Positions 9,385 through 18,266 of a DNA stretch of 64,000 bases are shown here, piece by piece. The translations under genes and the position numbers were made by a program. The first letter of the stretch is position 1. Each line of letters starts with the position of its first letter. The notes under the pieces were generated by a model. It ran no database searches. It worked only from the letters and a program-made list of their open reading frames with translations, and was not told the DNA's origin. Source of the DNA: Chromobacterium subtsugae (GTDB lineage: Bacteria > Pseudomonadota > Gammaproteobacteria > Burkholderiales > Chromobacteriaceae); contig NZ_JYKA01000001.1 of assembly GCF_001676875.1 (NCBI RefSeq), forward strand, positions 248,001 through 312,000. The letters run 5' to 3'.

Positions 9385-10932
9385 ATGAAAAGCATCAAGA
9401 CAAGGTTAATGTTATGGCTGATGGCGTGGATCACCACCATTCTGGGCAGCACGGGTCTGTATTTCTATCTTCATGACTACAGCATAGACCAGAGCGACTT
9501 CCAGACTCAGCGCGCCGCGGTGCAATCCCGTTTGTCCTTGTCGCTGCCGCACGGCATCTGGCAGCTGGACGACGAGAACGTGCGCTTGGCGCTGGACAGC
9601 GAATTGAGCTGGCCTTCGGTGATCGCCATCAACGTCAAGGGCGAAAGCGGCCTCAACCTGGGCCGGACCCGCGACAGCGGCGGCAGCCTGCGCGACATGC
9701 TGCCCAACGAGCGGCCCAAGGTGGACGACATGCTCAGCATCCCCATCGTTTACCAGGGCAAGGAGCATCTGGGCACCGCCACCGTCTACCTGTCGCACGA
9801 CGCGCTGCGCGCGCGGGAAGACCAGCACCTGATCACCATCATCGCCCAGATCGTGCTGCTGGACGGCATGATCTTCTTCATCATGTCGTTCAATCTGCAG
9901 CGCTTCATCTTCCAGCCGCTGTCGCGGCTGCAGCAGGCGCTGAACACCGCCATCCGCGCGCCGGACGCCACCGGCGCGCAGATCACCCACCTGGCCGACG
10001 ACGAGATCGGCGCCATCGTCAACGGCTTCAACCGCATCGTCGCTCGCACCGCCGCCGACCTGGTCAAGCGCACCGCCGCCGAAGCCGTGGCGCGCGAGGA
10101 AAAGGAAAAGGCGCAGCTGGCCTACAGCCAATTGATGGCGACGCAGGAAACGTTGGTGGAGGCGGAAAAGATGGCGTCGCTGGGCAGCCTGGTGGCCGGC
10201 GTCGCCCACGAAATCAACACCCCGGTCGGCATCACGCTGACCGCCGCCTCGCACCTGGGCACCGCCACCTCGCACATCACCGGCAAGCTCGACAGCGGCA
10301 ACGTCAAGAAGAGCGATTTCCAGAGCTACCTGGAAACCGCGCAGGAATGCTGCGAGCTGATACTGGCCAATTCCGAACGCGCCGCCAACCTGATCCACAG
10401 CTTCAAGCAGGTGGCGGTGGACCAGACCAGCGAGGCCAGGCGCAGCTTCCATCTGCACGACTACCTGAACGAGGTGATCACCAGCCTGAAGCCGCGCTTC
10501 AAGCACACCAAGGTGGGAATAGACATCCAGTGCGAAGAGGACATCCTGCTCGACAGCTATCCCGGCGCGCTGGCCCAGGTGCTGACCAATCTGGTGGTCA
10601 ACGCGCTGGTGCACGGCTATGAAGGCGGGGAGATTGCTGGCAATATCGTCATCGAGGCCCATCGCAACGACGCCCAGCACGTGTCGCTGAACATCAGCGA
10701 CAGCGGCAAGGGCATCGCGCCGGAAAACCTGAGCCGGATTTTCGAGCCCTTCTTCACCACCCGGCGCGGCAGCGGCGGCAGCGGCCTCGGCCTCAACATC
10801 GTCTACAACATCGTAAGGCAAAGGCTGGGCGGGAATATCGAGGTACACAGCGAGCCGGGACAAGGCACCCGATTCACGCTGGAAATGCCCTGCATCGCCC
10901 CCACCGTCCAGCACAAGGAGAATGTGGCATGA
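9385..10932 (+). CDS. Membrane sensor histidine kinase
   Basis: A 515-residue kinase. A first membrane helix (about 8-28) and a second (about 148-172) enclose a periplasmic sensor region. A HAMP-like segment (about 175-230) and a coiled coil lead to the H-box VAGVAHEINTP with His275, then a HATPase domain with N, G1 (DSGKGIAPEN) and G2 (GSGGSGLGLNIV) boxes. The H-box resembles kinases of the NtrB/DctB-like group. The TGA stop overlaps the ATG of the HD-GYP regulator at 10929, so kinase and regulator are almost certainly partners. Confidence 0.9.
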   Translation: MKSIKTRLMLWLMAWITTILGSTGLYFYLHDYSIDQSDFQTQRAAVQSRLSLSLPHGIWQLDDENVRLALDSELSWPSVIAINVKGESGLNLGRTRDSGGSLRDMLPNERPKVDDMLSIPIVYQGKEHLGTATVYLSHDALRAREDQHLITIIAQIVLLDGMIFFIMSFNLQRFIFQPLSRLQQALNTAIRAPDATGAQITHLADDEIGAIVNGFNRIVARTAADLVKRTAAEAVAREEKEKAQLAYSQLMATQETLVEAEKMASLGSLVAGVAHEINTPVGITLTAASHLGTATSHITGKLDSGNVKKSDFQSYLETAQECCELILANSERAANLIHSFKQVAVDQTSEARRSFHLHDYLNEVITSLKPRFKHTKVGIDIQCEEDILLDSYPGALAQVLTNLVVNALVHGYEGGEIAGNIVIEAHRNDAQHVSLNISDSGKGIAPENLSRIFEPFFTTRRGSGGSGLGLNIVYNIVRQRLGGNIEVHSEPGQGTRFTLEMPCIAPTVQHKENVA

Positions 10933-12524
10933 GCACCGAGACATTGCCTCCCGATGACGACAACTGGCTGCTGGACGACAATGACAACGAAGACAATGTC
11001 CGCCCTTCCGAGATGCGCAAGCCGTGGAAGGTGCTGATCGTCGACGATGAAAAAGACGTGCACACCGCCACCCGCATCGCGCTGCGCGGCATCAGCTACA
11101 AGGAAAGGCCGCTGGAACTGATCAGCGCCTACAGCGGCGTCGAGGCCTTCCAGCAACTGCAGCAGCATCCGGACATCGCGCTGATCATGCTGGACGTGGT
11201 GATGGAGAGCGAGGATGCCGGCCTCAAGCTGGTGCATCGCATCCGCGGCGACCTGGGCAACGGCGTGGTGCGCATCGTTCTGCGCACCGGCCAGCCCGGC
11301 CAGGCCCCGGAGCAGGAAGTCATCCTCAATTACGACATCAACGACTACAAGACCAAGACCGAGCTCACCACCCAGAAGCTGTTCACCACCACCATCGCCT
11401 CGCTGCGCGCCTACGAGAACATGGTGTCGCTGGAGAAAAACCGCCAGGGTCTGGCCAAGATACTGGAAAGCGCGTCCGACCTGTACCAGTTGCACTCGCT
11501 GCGCGAATTCGCCTCCGGCGTGCTGCGCCAGATCAGCGCGCTGCTGGACATCGGCACCGACGGCATCCTGTGCGTGCGCAATGAGAACCACAGCGGCCGG
11601 CCAGAGCTGGAAATACTGGCGGTGTCGGGCTCCTACGAATACCTGGCCGAAGCCGGCGACCTCTCCAGCGAGCCCAAGCTGGCCGAGGTGATCCAGCGCG
11701 TGTTCCACGAAAAGCGCAGCATCTTCCAGCATCCTTACGACGTGCTGTACATCTCCTCGCGCAACCGCCGCGAATTCGCGGTGCACTTCATGCCGCAATG
11801 GCCGCTGGAAAGCGTGGAATGCGATCTGCTGGACGTGTTCTGCCAGCGCATCTCCGCCGCCTACGACAATCTCTACCTGTACAACCAGCTGCGCAGCGCC
11901 CAGGAAGCCACCGTGGTGGCGCTGGCCGACCTGGCGGAATTCCGCGACACCGACACCGGCGACCACGTGCTCAGGGTGCAGAAGCTGACCGACGCCATCG
12001 CCCAGGAGATGCTGGAGCACAACCACTATCCGGAGCTGATGACGCGCGAGTTCATGGACATGGTGGGCATGGCCAGCATCCTGCACGACATCGGCAAGGT
12101 GGCCATCCCCGACCACATCCTGCTCAAGCCCGGCAAGCTGGACCCGGAAGAGCGCGCGGTGATGGAGCAGCACGCCACCATAGGCGCGCAGATCCTCGAC
12201 AAGTCGGCCAGAATGGTGGAAGGCACCAGCTATCTGTCGCTGGGTTCGGAAATCGCCGGCGGCCACCACGAACACTTCGACGGCAAGGGCTACCCGCGCC
12301 AGATCGCCGGCCAGGACATTCCGCTGTCGGCCCGCATCGTCGCCGTGATCGACGTGTTCGACGCGCTGCTCAACAAGCGCCCGTACAAGGAGCCATGGAG
12401 CATGGAAGACACGATGAAGTACATCGGCAGCCGCTCCGGCAGCCAGTTCGACCCGCTGGTGGTGGAGGCGCTGACGCGGCTGGTGAACGAGAACCGCCTG
12501 CCGGTGGCGCCGCAGCAGGAATAA
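10929..12524 (+). CDS. Response regulator with DUF3369 and HD-GYP phosphodiesterase domain
   Basis: A 531-residue protein. The receiver domain (about 35-160) has VLIVDDEKD and phosphoacceptor Asp89; a DUF3369-type sensor domain follows (about 170-325). The C-terminal HD-GYP domain keeps LHDIGKVAIPD (HD at 386-387), the HHEHFDGKGYP motif (GYP at 454-456) and the metal ligands between them. HD-GYP enzymes hydrolyse cyclic di-GMP, so this should lower c-di-GMP when phosphorylated by the preceding kinase. All catalytic motifs look intact. The family resembles the RpfG-like regulators with DUF3369. Confidence 0.92.
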   Translation: MSTETLPPDDDNWLLDDNDNEDNVRPSEMRKPWKVLIVDDEKDVHTATRIALRGISYKERPLELISAYSGVEAFQQLQQHPDIALIMLDVVMESEDAGLKLVHRIRGDLGNGVVRIVLRTGQPGQAPEQEVILNYDINDYKTKTELTTQKLFTTTIASLRAYENMVSLEKNRQGLAKILESASDLYQLHSLREFASGVLRQISALLDIGTDGILCVRNENHSGRPELEILAVSGSYEYLAEAGDLSSEPKLAEVIQRVFHEKRSIFQHPYDVLYISSRNRREFAVHFMPQWPLESVECDLLDVFCQRISAAYDNLYLYNQLRSAQEATVVALADLAEFRDTDTGDHVLRVQKLTDAIAQEMLEHNHYPELMTREFMDMVGMASILHDIGKVAIPDHILLKPGKLDPEERAVMEQHATIGAQILDKSARMVEGTSYLSLGSEIAGGHHEHFDGKGYPRQIAGQDIPLSARIVAVIDVFDALLNKRPYKEPWSMEDTMKYIGSRSGSQFDPLVVEALTRLVNENRLPVAPQQE

Positions 12525-12540
12525 GCCGCCGCGCCCATGC

Positions 12541-12568
12541 AAAACGGCAGCCCGGAGGCTGCCGTTTT
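12541..12568. terminator. Bidirectional intrinsic terminator
   Basis: A perfect 12-bp stem AAAACGGCAGCC (12541-12552) / GGCTGCCGTTTT (12557-12568) with loop CGGA. The A/T ends work in both directions, serving the convergent HD-GYP gene (plus) and the hemolysin III gene (minus). Confidence 0.9.
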
Positions 12569-12587
12569 CGCTGGCTTCGCCGCCGGC

Positions 12588-13205
12588 TCAGGCGACGTAG
12601 TTCAGCACGCAGACATATTGGCAGATGCTGCCGCCCAGCACGAACAAGTGCCAGATGCCGTGGCCATGGCGGATTTTCTCGTCATTGAGAAACCAGTAGA
12701 TACCGACGCTGTACAGCAGGCCGCCCAGCCCCAGCCAGAACAGGCCGCCCGGCGCCAGCGCGTCGATCAGCGGCTTGATGGCAATCAGCACCAGCCAGCC
12801 CATCACCACGTACAGAATCATCGACAGCAGGCGCGTGCGCCGCCCCAGCGTCAGCTCCTGGACGATGCCGAACAGCGCCAGGCCCCAGCTCAGGCCGAAC
12901 AGCGTCCAGCCCCAGGCGCCGCGCAGCGTCACCAGCGCGAATGGCGTGTAGCTGCCGGCGATCAGCAGATAGATCGCCGAATGGTCGCACTTCTGCAAAA
13001 TGGCTTTCGCCTTGCCGGTGAAGCTGTGGTACAGCGTGGAGATCAGATACAGCGCCACCAGCGTGCCGCCGTACAGGCTGAAGCTGACGATCTTCCAGGG
13101 GTCGCCCTGCATCGCCGCCTCCACCACCAGCACCACCAATCCGGCTACCGCCAGCAAAGTGCCGGCCAGGTGGGAATAGCCGTTGAAACGTTCCCCGTGA
13201 TACAT
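12588..13205 (-). CDS. trhA: Hemolysin III / PAQR family membrane protein
   Basis: A 205-residue protein with seven predicted membrane segments. The PAQR motifs are present: ERFNGYSH near the N-terminus, STLYHSF, CDHSAIYLLIAGSYTPF, and the C-terminal HGIWHLFVLGG. The conserved Asp/His/Ser residues suggest metal-dependent hydrolase-like chemistry. In E. coli the family member (YqfA/TrhA) affects membrane energetics and lipid homeostasis; actual hemolysis is doubtful. It is transcribed alone, convergent with the HD-GYP gene. Confidence 0.88.
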   Translation of the reverse strand: MYHGERFNGYSHLAGTLLAVAGLVVLVVEAAMQGDPWKIVSFSLYGGTLVALYLISTLYHSFTGKAKAILQKCDHSAIYLLIAGSYTPFALVTLRGAWGWTLFGLSWGLALFGIVQELTLGRRTRLLSMILYVVMGWLVLIAIKPLIDALAPGGLFWLGLGGLLYSVGIYWFLNDEKIRHGHGIWHLFVLGGSICQYVCVLNYVA

Positions 13206-13328
13206 GATTTTATCCTTGGGCCGGTCCGTCTTGCCGGCCTGACATCAGTGAACCCATTGGAGCCCGCAATGGCTCGCGGGTTCAATTGTCCGCCTGTTTG
13301 CGCCGCGCCGCCAGCGTCTTGCGCAAAC

Positions 13329-13352
13329 AAAAAAAGCGGGCAGCGCCCGCTT
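13329..13352 (-). terminator. Intrinsic terminator after adk
   Basis: On the minus strand the stem AAGCGGGC / GCCCGCTT (13345-13352 with 13334-13341, three-base loop) is followed by a run of T (A residues 13329-13335 on the plus strand). It closes the exbB-to-adk operon. Confidence 0.85.
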
Positions 13353-13372
13353 CCGGCTATACGACGGCGGAA

Positions 13373-14053
<681 letters not shown>

Positions 14054-14072
14054 TTATGAATTCTTTTAGCCC

Positions 14073-14831
14073 TCAGGCGTCCAGCAGCCGGCGCACCCGT
14101 TCCAGGTCTTCCGGCGTGTCCACCCCGGCGGCAGGCGCCTCGTCCGCCACCGCCACCATGATGGCATAACCATGCCAGAGCACGCGCAATTGTTCCAGCG
14201 CTTCGTATTGCTCCAGCGGCGCCGCCTCCAGGCCGGCATAGGCGGCGAGGAAGCCGGCGCGGTAGCCGTACATGCCGATATGGCGGTATACCGGCAGCCC
14301 GGCCGGCAGGCTGTCGCGACCGGCGGCGTAGGCGTCGCGGGCGTAGGGAATCGGCGCGCGGCTGAAATAGAGCGCGCGGCCATGTTTGTCCAGCGCCACT
14401 TTCACCACATTGGGATTGAAATGGTCGGCGGCGTCGTGGATGGCGTGCGCCAGCGTCGCCATCGGCGCATCGCCTGCCAGCATCAACTCGGCCAGCTGAT
14501 CGATCAGCTCGGGCTGGATCAGCGGCTCGTCGCCCTGGACATTGACCACCACCGCGTCGTCGGCCAGGCCCAGCTGGGCGGCCACCTCGGCCAGGCGGTC
14601 GGTGCCGCTGGCGTGGTCGGCGCGCGTCAGCGCCGCCTCGATGCCATGCGCGGCGCAGGCGGCCAGAATGTCGGCGTGGTCGGTGGCGACGATGACGCGG
14701 CCGGCGCGGCTCTTCGCCGCCTGCTCGGCCACCCGCACCACCATCGGCTTGCCGGCGATGTCGGCCAGCGGCTTGCCCGGCAGGCGGCTGGAAGCCATCC
14801 GCGCCGGGATCACCACGGTGAAGCCGCTCAT
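14073..14831 (-). CDS. kdsB: 3-deoxy-manno-octulosonate cytidylyltransferase (CMP-KDO synthetase)
   Basis: A 252-residue nucleotidyltransferase starting [20 protein letters not shown], the CTP-binding motif of Kds[16 protein letters not shown], another family signature, lies near residue 100. It activates KDO as CMP-KDO for addition to lipid A. The ATG at 14831 overlaps the trm112 stop (ATGA); upstream in-frame starts would merely read through trm112. It pairs functionally with the upstream lpxK and the left-edge kdsC. Confidence 0.95.
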   Translation of the reverse strand: MSGFTVVIPARMASSRLPGKPLADIAGKPMVVRVAEQAAKSRAGRVIVATDHADILAACAAHGIEAALTRADHASGTDRLAEVAAQLGLADDAVVVNVQGDEPLIQPELIDQLAELMLAGDAPMATLAHAIHDAADHFNPNVVKVALDKHGRALYFSRAPIPYARDAYAAGRDSLPAGLPVYRHIGMYGYRAGFLAAYAGLEAAPLEQYEALEQLRVLWHGYAIMVAVADEAPAAGVDTPEDLERVRRLLDA

Positions 14832-15010
14832 TTGACTTCTTCTTCGGGCGCCAGCTCGCGCGCTTCCGCTTCCAGCATCATCGGGATGCCGTCCTTGATC
14901 GGGAAGGCCAGACGGTCGCCCTTGCAGACCAGTTCGTCCTTGCTCTTGTCGAACAGCAACGGGCCCTTGCACAACGGGCACACCAGGATTTCCAGAAATT
15001 TAGCGTCCAT
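14828..15010 (-). CDS. Trm112 family protein (YcaR type)
   Basis: A 60-residue protein with CPLCKGPL near the N-terminus, a further Cys (LVCKGD), and the acidic tail [12 protein letters not shown]. Trm112-like proteins are small zinc-ribbon-like activators of methyltransferases in eukaryotes and archaea; the bacterial role is uncertain. It overlaps both lpxK and kdsB, the position this family holds in many proteobacteria between those two genes. Confidence 0.9.
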   Translation of the reverse strand: MDAKFLEILVCPLCKGPLLFDKSKDELVCKGDRLAFPIKDGIPMMLEAEARELAPEEEVK

Positions 15011-16019
15011 GTTCCATCTTCAAGCGGGCGAGTATCCAGTCGCACAGCCCAGGCGCCAGCGTGGCCTGAACCGGCAAAACCCATAGTCTAGCACGCTGCG
15101 CCGCATCATGAAGCACGCGCTCGAGCTTGACCGCGTCCTTGCTGGTGACGATCACCGCGTCGGCGTCGGCCGGGATGTCGGCGGCGCAAAACGCGTGATG
15201 ATCGGGAAAAGACAGCCGGCGCTCCACCGCGATGCCCAACCCCGCCAGCGTATCGAAAAAGCGCTCGGGATGGCCGATGCCGGCCAGCGCCACCACCTTC
15301 AAGCCGGCGAAGCCGTCGGCCTGCCGCAGCCGCGCCGCGTCGCCCAGCGCGTGGCAGGCGCCGGCGCGCAGCGTCATGTCGAAGCGCGCGAGGCCGGGCG
15401 GCAACGCCAGATCAGCGCCGGAGCCGTTCACCACCGCCGCGTCCACCGTCCGCAGCCGCGACAATGGCTCGCGCAGCGGCCCGTTGGGCAGCAGGCGGCC
15501 GTTGCCGACGCCGCGCCGGCCATCCAGCACCGCGATTTCCAGATCGCGCGCCAGCCGATAATGCTGCAGGCCGTCGTCGCTCAATATCAGTTGCACATCG
15601 GGGTGCCGCTCCAGCAGGCGGCGGCCGGCGGCCACCCGGTCGCGCCCCACCACCACCGGCGCGCCGGAAGCGGCCAGCAACAAGGGTTCGTCGCCGACCC
15701 GCGCCGGGTCGCCGCCCTGCAGCGCCTCCGTCGGCCCGGCGGCGCTGCCGCCGTAGCCGCGGCTGATCACGCCCGCCTTGACGCCGCGCGCGGCGAAATC
15801 CGCCAGCAGCGCCAGCGTCAGCGGCGTCTTGCCGACGCCGCCCACATTGATGTTGCCTATCACCACCACCGGAACCGGCAGTGTTTCGCTGCTTTTCCAG
15901 CCGCGGCGGAAAGCCAGCCGCCGGCCGGCGGCCAGCAGCGCAAAAAGCCCTTCCAGCGGCGCCAGAAGGGCAGTCAGCCAGCCTAGCGGCCGGTACCAGT
16001 GTCGTTCTATCAAACTCAT
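15000..16019 (-). CDS. lpxK: Tetraacyldisaccharide 4'-kinase
   Basis: A 339-residue LpxK. An N-terminal membrane-associating helix precedes the P-loop [12 protein letters not shown] (about 56-67), followed by GVISRGYGG and the DDGLQHYRL motif of the active site. It phosphorylates the lipid A disaccharide precursor at the 4' position at the inner membrane. It overlaps trm112 by 11 bases and lies 13 bases after exbD. Confidence 0.95.
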   Translation of the reverse strand: MSLIERHWYRPLGWLTALLAPLEGLFALLAAGRRLAFRRGWKSSETLPVPVVVIGNINVGGVGKTPLTLALLADFAARGVKAGVISRGYGGSAAGPTEALQGGDPARVGDEPLLLAASGAPVVVGRDRVAAGRRLLERHPDVQLILSDDGLQHYRLARDLEIAVLDGRRGVGNGRLLPNGPLREPLSRLRTVDAAVVNGSGADLALPPGLARFDMTLRAGACHALGDAARLRQADGFAGLKVVALAGIGHPERFFDTLAGLGIAVERRLSFPDHHAFCAADIPADADAVIVTSKDAVKLERVLHDAAQRARLWVLPVQATLAPGLCDWILARLKMEHGR

Positions 16020-16032
16020 GCCGTTTCGGGCT

Positions 16033-16449
16033 TCACTTCAAATTTTGGGTGGCGAAAGTCAGCTGCGACAGGCCGGCCTCGCGGGCCGCCTCCATCACCG
16101 TGATCACCGACTGGTGAGTGGAGCGGGCGTCGGCGTTGACCACCACCACCACGTCGCTCTTGCCGGCGGCGGCGGCCTTCAGCCTGGCCAGCAGGCCGGA
16201 CTTGTCCGCGGCGGCGATGCGGGCGTCGTTGACCGCCATCGCGCCGTCGGCGGCCACCGCGACGCGGATCTCGACGGTCTTGTTCTTCAGCTGCTCGCCC
16301 TGCGCGCTCGGCAGATTGATCTTGAGTTCGGAGAAGCGCGAATAGGTGGTGGTGACCATCAGGAAAATCAGGATCACCAGCAGCACGTCTATCAACGGGA
16401 TGAAGTTGATCTCCGGCTCTTCCCGGCCGCGGCCGCGACGAAAGTTCAT
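16033..16449 (-). CDS. exbD: Biopolymer transport protein ExbD/TolR family
   Basis: A 138-residue protein with one N-terminal membrane helix carrying the essential Asp (PLIDVLLVILIFLMV, Asp21) and a periplasmic domain. With ExbB it forms the proton-driven motor that energises TonB- or TolA-type systems. The absence of tolA, tolB and pal nearby, and the position beside lpxK, favours ExbD over TolR, but the two are hard to separate by sequence. Confidence 0.88.
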   Translation of the reverse strand: MNFRRGRGREEPEINFIPLIDVLLVILIFLMVTTTYSRFSELKINLPSAQGEQLKNKTVEIRVAVAADGAMAVNDARIAAADKSGLLARLKAAAAGKSDVVVVVNADARSTHQSVITVMEAAREAGLSQLTFATQNLK

Positions 16450-16451
16450 GC

Positions 16452-17066
16452 TCAGCTCCCGTTCCGGCGCTCGCCGTGCACCACTTCCACCAGCTTGATC
16501 GCCTGCGCCTCCATCTCGACCAGCAGGCCGTCGACGCGGGAGCGGAAGAAGCGGTAGAACATCATGCTGGGAATGGCCACGATCAGGCCGAAAGCGGTGT
16601 TGTAGAGCGCGACGGAGATGCCGTGCGCCAGTTGCTGCGGATTGGCGCCGCTGCCGTTTTGCGAGCCGAAGATCTCGATCATGCCGATCACGGTGCCCAG
16701 CAGGCCCAGCAAGGGCGCCATCGCGGCGATGGTGCCCAGCGTGGTCAACAGGCGCTCCAGCTGGTAGGCCACCTGGCGGCCCTCGTCCTCGATCGACTCC
16801 TTCATCACCTCGCGGCTGCCGCTGACATTGCGCAGTCCGGCCGCGAACAGTCGGCCCAGCGGAGAATGCCGCGCCAGGCGGTGCATCAGCTCGTCGCGCA
16901 GGTCCACCCGGCGATATTCCTGCAGGGTCTGCGCCAGCAGGCCTTCCGGCACCACCACGCCGCGGCGCAAGCTGTACAAACGCTCCAGAATGATGGCCAG
17001 CGACACGACGGAAGCCGCCAGAATGGTCCAGATCGGCCAGCCGGCCGCTTCAACGATAGCCCACAC
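16452..17066 (-). CDS. exbB: MotA/TolQ/ExbB proton channel family protein
   Basis: A 204-residue protein with an N-terminal membrane helix, a cytoplasmic loop, and two C-terminal helices around APLLGLLGTVIGMIEIF and HGISVALYNTAFGLIVAIPSMMFY, the hallmark of the ExbB/TolQ channel. It partners with the ExbD encoded two bases downstream. It is the first gene of the six-gene minus-strand operon exbB-exbD-lpxK-trm112-kdsB-adk; its promoter must lie in the 17067-17347 intergenic region. Confidence 0.88.
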   Translation of the reverse strand: MWAIVEAAGWPIWTILAASVVSLAIILERLYSLRRGVVVPEGLLAQTLQEYRRVDLRDELMHRLARHSPLGRLFAAGLRNVSGSREVMKESIEDEGRQVAYQLERLLTTLGTIAAMAPLLGLLGTVIGMIEIFGSQNGSGANPQQLAHGISVALYNTAFGLIVAIPSMMFYRFFRSRVDGLLVEMEAQAIKLVEVVHGERRNGS

Positions 17067-17347
17067 AGAAGCTGTCTCCGTAGTCGATACAAACGTTAGA
17101 CTTTATTACCTCAGTGGCGGCGAGGCAACCTCCAGCCGGCAAAAATTACAGCCGATTGCCGCTTTTTTGGGCATGGACTGTCGAAAGCCGCTGCCACCGG
17201 CCCATTCCGCAACTTATCCACAAGGTTATTCCGCGATTCTTGTGGATAAATTTCCGCCCTCGGCGCCGGCGCGCGCAAGTCGGCATTGACTTTGCTCAAA
17301 GCTTTGTCGACGATACGACTATCCAAACAATCGTTTGAATTCCTATC
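17067..17347. promoter_or_regulatory. Divergent intergenic region, exbB / DUF4442 gene
   Basis: This 281-base gene-free stretch separates two divergent genes and must hold both promoters. It contains two perfect DnaA boxes in inverted orientation (annotated separately). A TTGACT hexamer at about 17287 could be the -35 of the plus-strand gene, but the downstream -10 is weak. I see no coding sequence here. Confidence 0.5.
17214..17249. promoter_or_regulatory. Pair of inverted consensus DnaA boxes
   Basis: TTATCCACA at 17214-17222 and its exact inverse TGTGGATAA at 17241-17249. The dyad extends to 11 bases (TTATCCACAAG / CTTGTGGATAA) around a 14-base spacer. Both match the high-affinity DnaA consensus exactly. 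No replication genes are nearby, so a DnaA-controlled promoter or a titration site is more likely than an origin. Confidence 0.6.
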
Positions 17348-17821
17348 ATGAACCTGCCTATCTGGCTGATCAAGCTGCTGCTCAATCTGTGGCCGCCCTT
17401 CCTCGGCGCCGGCATCCGCGTCCACCGCCTGTCTGCCGACTTCCGCCAGGCCGAAGTCAGGCTGAAACTGGGCGTAGGCAACCGCAACTACGTCGGCACC
17501 CATTTCGGCGGCAGCCTGTACGCGATGACCGATCCGTTCTACATGCTGATGCTGCTGCGCCAGCTGGGCGGCGACTACTACGTCTGGGACAAGGAAGGCC
17601 GCATCGAATACATCAAGCCGGGCCGCGGCCTGGTGCGCGCCCGCTTCGAACTGAGCGACGCCTTGCTGAGAGACATCCGCGAGCAAACCGCCGATGGCGG
17701 CAAATACCTGCCCGAAATGAAGGTGGAGATACGCGACGGCGACGACGAACTGGTGGCCACCGTGCACAAGACGCTGTACATCAAACGCAAACCCGAACGC
17801 CGCCAGGCGAAGCCCATATAG
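17348..17821 (+). CDS. DUF4442 domain protein, hotdog-fold thioesterase-like
   Basis: A 157-residue protein with the NYVGTHFGGSLYAMTDPFYMLMLL segment typical of DUF4442, a hotdog-fold family related to acyl-CoA thioesterases. A mildly hydrophobic N-terminus (IWLIKLLLNLWPPFLG) may associate with the membrane rather than span it. The substrate is unknown. It is a single gene that converges on the ArsR regulator across a shared terminator. Confidence 0.8.
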   Translation: MNLPIWLIKLLLNLWPPFLGAGIRVHRLSADFRQAEVRLKLGVGNRNYVGTHFGGSLYAMTDPFYMLMLLRQLGGDYYVWDKEGRIEYIKPGRGLVRARFELSDALLRDIREQTADGGKYLPEMKVEIRDGDDELVATVHKTLYIKRKPERRQAKPI

Positions 17822-17852
17822 AAAAAGCCGCGTTCGCGCTTTTTCTATATGG
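17814..17852. terminator. Bidirectional hairpin terminator
   Basis: A perfect 15-bp inverted repeat, CCATATAGAAAAAGC (17814-17828) and GCTTTTTCTATATGG (17838-17852), with an inner CG-TTCG-CG turn. It begins inside the last codons of the DUF4442 gene and provides T runs on both strands, for that gene and the convergent arsR-type gene. Confidence 0.85.
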
Positions 17853-17863
17853 ATTCTGGGTGC

Positions 17864-18160
17864 TTACTCCCCGAAGCCGCAGAAGACCTCACGCATCATC
17901 CGCAGGACTTCCAGCGTGCGGATATCCCCCACCCGGTAGTAGACGCGGTTGGCATCCTTGCGCGTGCGCAAAACTCCCTTGTCCCGCATAATGGCGAGAT
18001 GCTGGGAAATATTGCTCTGGGAGGTGCCAACCTGCTCGACAATGTCTTGCACGCTCACTTCCCGGTCTTCCAGCACCGATATGATCTTCAGACGCAGCGG
18101 GTGCGACATGGCCTTCATCGCCCGCGATGTCTGTTCGATCTGGTCGTCGTTGAACAGCAA
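17864..18160 (-). CDS. ArsR/SmtB-family winged-helix transcriptional regulator
   Basis: A 98-residue regulator. MSHPLRLKIISVLEDREVSVQDIVEQVG and the recognition helix SQSNISQHLAIMRDKGVLRTRKDANRVYY define an ArsR-type winged helix-turn-helix. The usual metal-binding CVC box in helix 3 is absent; the only cysteine is near the C-terminus (VFCGFGE), so it may sense something other than metal. It is divergent from gpmI; a 10-bp inverted repeat between the two is a candidate operator. Confidence 0.88.
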   Translation of the reverse strand: MLFNDDQIEQTSRAMKAMSHPLRLKIISVLEDREVSVQDIVEQVGTSQSNISQHLAIMRDKGVLRTRKDANRVYYRVGDIRTLEVLRMMREVFCGFGE

Positions 18161-18208
18161 AGCTTTTCTCCTAATGTAGCGTCATTTTATTGATTTGACT
18201 GCGGGACT

Positions 18209-18234
18209 ATAGTATCGGCAAAATCCGATACTAT
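18209..18234. promoter_or_regulatory. Inverted repeat, candidate ArsR-type operator
   Basis: ATAGTATCGG (18209-18218) and CCGATACTAT (18225-18234) form a perfect 10-bp dyad with a six-base spacer. It lies about 50 bases upstream of the ArsR-family start and 33 bases upstream of gpmI. Autoregulation through such a dyad is common in the family; control of gpmI is an inference from position. Confidence 0.55.
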
Positions 18235-18266
18235 CAAGGTTTTCTAATATTCTGAATGCGAATGCC

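Noticed and set aside
16033-17066. Assignment of the proton-channel pair as TolQ/TolR
   Set aside because: tolA, tolB and pal are absent and the pair heads an lpxK-kdsB operon, where ExbB/ExbD-type names are usual; sequence alone does not exclude TolQR.
17214-17249. Replication origin
   Set aside because: Only two DnaA boxes, no AT-rich unwinding region and no dnaA/dnaN/gidA neighbours; treated as a regulatory or titration site instead.
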